Assembly (NCBI RefSeq): GCF_018842675.1
Contig: NZ_JAGTWO010000004.1
Span: forward strand, 2,666,001-2,730,000
Length of the DNA: 64,000 nt
Source: Candidatus Pantoea bituminis
GTDB lineage: Bacteria > Pseudomonadota > Gammaproteobacteria > Enterobacterales > Enterobacteriaceae
Reading direction: 5' to 3'
Shown here: piece by piece, positions 63,360 to 64,000 of the stretch
Layout of the letters: every line of letters starts with the position of its first letter
Numbering within the stretch: the stretch's first letter is position 1
Translations under genes and position numbers: made by a program
The notes under the pieces: generated by a model
The model's database searches: none
What the model was told of the DNA's origin: nothing
What the model saw: only the letters and a program-made list of their open reading frames with translations

Positions 63360-64000
63360 CATCATTCCCCTTACCTGCCACCGGGAATAGAAGCTCCGGC
63401 GTCAGCAATGTTTTGGTCAGACCTTGTTGATACAGCTCATTGGCAAAGTCCGTGATCATCTTCTTGTTAACGGTAAAACCGTTTTCATTCCAGTTGGCTG
63501 GCAATTCCTGCGCGGTACGTCGCAAATCGTCCAGTAACCACGGCGTGGTGTCGGCATACTTTTCGCGCTTTTGCATCCAGACGTGATAGGAACGGGTAAT
63601 GAGGTCACTCAACGCCTGAGGCAGCCAAGGATGCTGCTCCGCCAGCGCGGGTTTCATTGCCAAAATATGGATGCCTGGCACATATCCAACACGATTAAAG
63701 TAATCAAGCTCGGCCTGATAAAAATCGGTTTGCAGTTGACGTAAGCCCGATTCTGCCAGGAAAAACCTTCTGGCATGAAGGGGTAAACACAGCATCCAGC
63801 TCACCCGCTTTCAGTAACTCAATCAGTGGGCGCTCTTCTGGCGCAGGTTCGATACGGCCCGGACGGCCAAACCCTGCCAAACGGTCAACAATCGGATGGT
63901 CGGCAGTTAATCGACCGGCAAACCAATAAGCATCATCAATTTCCACTCCCGCTTCACGCAGCACTGTGCGCGTCCAGGTGTTACCTGAATCTTGCCAACC
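63328..64000 (-). CDS. Substrate-binding / 4,5-dihydroxyphthalate decarboxylase-like protein, C-terminal part (partial, frameshifted)
   Basis: C-terminal ~225 residues of a periplasmic-binding-protein-fold gene whose start is outside the window. Stretches such as KAGELDAVFTP, YFNRVGYVPGIHILAMKPAL and EQHPWLPQALSDLI resemble the 4,5-dihydroxyphthalate decarboxylase / NMT1-like family. The frame breaks at A5, 63761-63765 (coding T5). Removing one T or adding two joins QKVF to LAESGLRQLQTDFY. The stop overlaps the nitrilase start by 32 bases, so it is the first visible gene of the operon. Function is uncertain. Confidence 0.75.

Overview
This 64 kb window is a stretch of conserved enterobacterial core chromosome. 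It runs from sucA at the left edge to the tatE neighbourhood at the right edge, in the reverse of the usual E. coli map orientation. Gene order (sucA-sdhBADC / gltA / nei / pxp / phrB / ybgA / ybfA / kdpE / pgm-seqA / ybfFE-fldA-fur / glnS / nagE-nagBACD / asnB / seven tRNAs / ubiF / miaB-ybeZYX-lnt / gltIJKL / ybeL / leuS-lptE-holA-nadD / rsfS-rlmH-mrdAB-rlpA-dacA / ybeD-lipB / lipA / tatE) and protein similarity point to Enterobacterales. A core lacking kdpFABCD, speF-potE, chiPQ, hscC-rihA, cobC and ybeF, with intermediate GC, suggests Erwiniaceae, probably Pantoea or a close relative. The genus is an inference.

Layout: 1-6.1 kb is TCA cycle (sucA fragment, succinate dehydrogenase, citrate synthase). 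6.1-15.0 kb is a minus-strand block: nei, then a pyroglutamate module (pcp, two DUF969/DUF979 membrane proteins, 5-oxoprolinase pxpA/C/B), ybgI, phrB photolyase and ybgA. 15.2-21.5 kb holds ybfA, a kdpE response regulator with no kdpD or kdp pump genes beside it, pgm, seqA, ybfF, ybfE, fldA, a uof-like leader peptide and fur. 21.5-32.4 kb has a small NTF2-like protein, glnS, the divergent nagE / nagBACD amino-sugar genes with a NagC operator and CRP site, and asnB. 32.5-33.3 kb is a seven-gene Met/Leu/Gln tRNA operon. 33.5-44.1 kb covers ubiF, miaB, ybeZYX-lnt and the glutamate/aspartate transporter gltIJKL, with a sigma-54 promoter and a candidate SroC RNA. 44.2-58.4 kb holds ybeL, leuS, outer-membrane assembly, DNA polymerase delta, NAD, ribosome silencing, cell-wall elongation and lipoate genes. 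58.5-64 kb is the least conserved part: an acidic orphan protein, tatE, and a five-gene minus-strand operon with a polar amino-acid type ABC transporter, a nitrilase-family amidase and a second binding-protein-like gene cut by the window edge.

Twelve genes, including sucA, asnB, lnt, leuS, mrdA and dacA, are split by 1-2 base indels. Eleven can be explained by lost A residues in a coding-strand poly(A) run, and restoring them gives proteins close to E. coli length. The likely cause is homopolymer sequencing error, so I annotate these as single genes. Real transcriptional slippage is the less likely alternative.

There is no CRISPR array, insertion sequence, prophage or integrase in the window. 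I did not find an unmistakable new defence or mobile system. The best leads are the orphan acidic protein, the combined pyroglutamate module, the lone KdpE, the tatE-linked operon and several strong unexplained inverted repeats.
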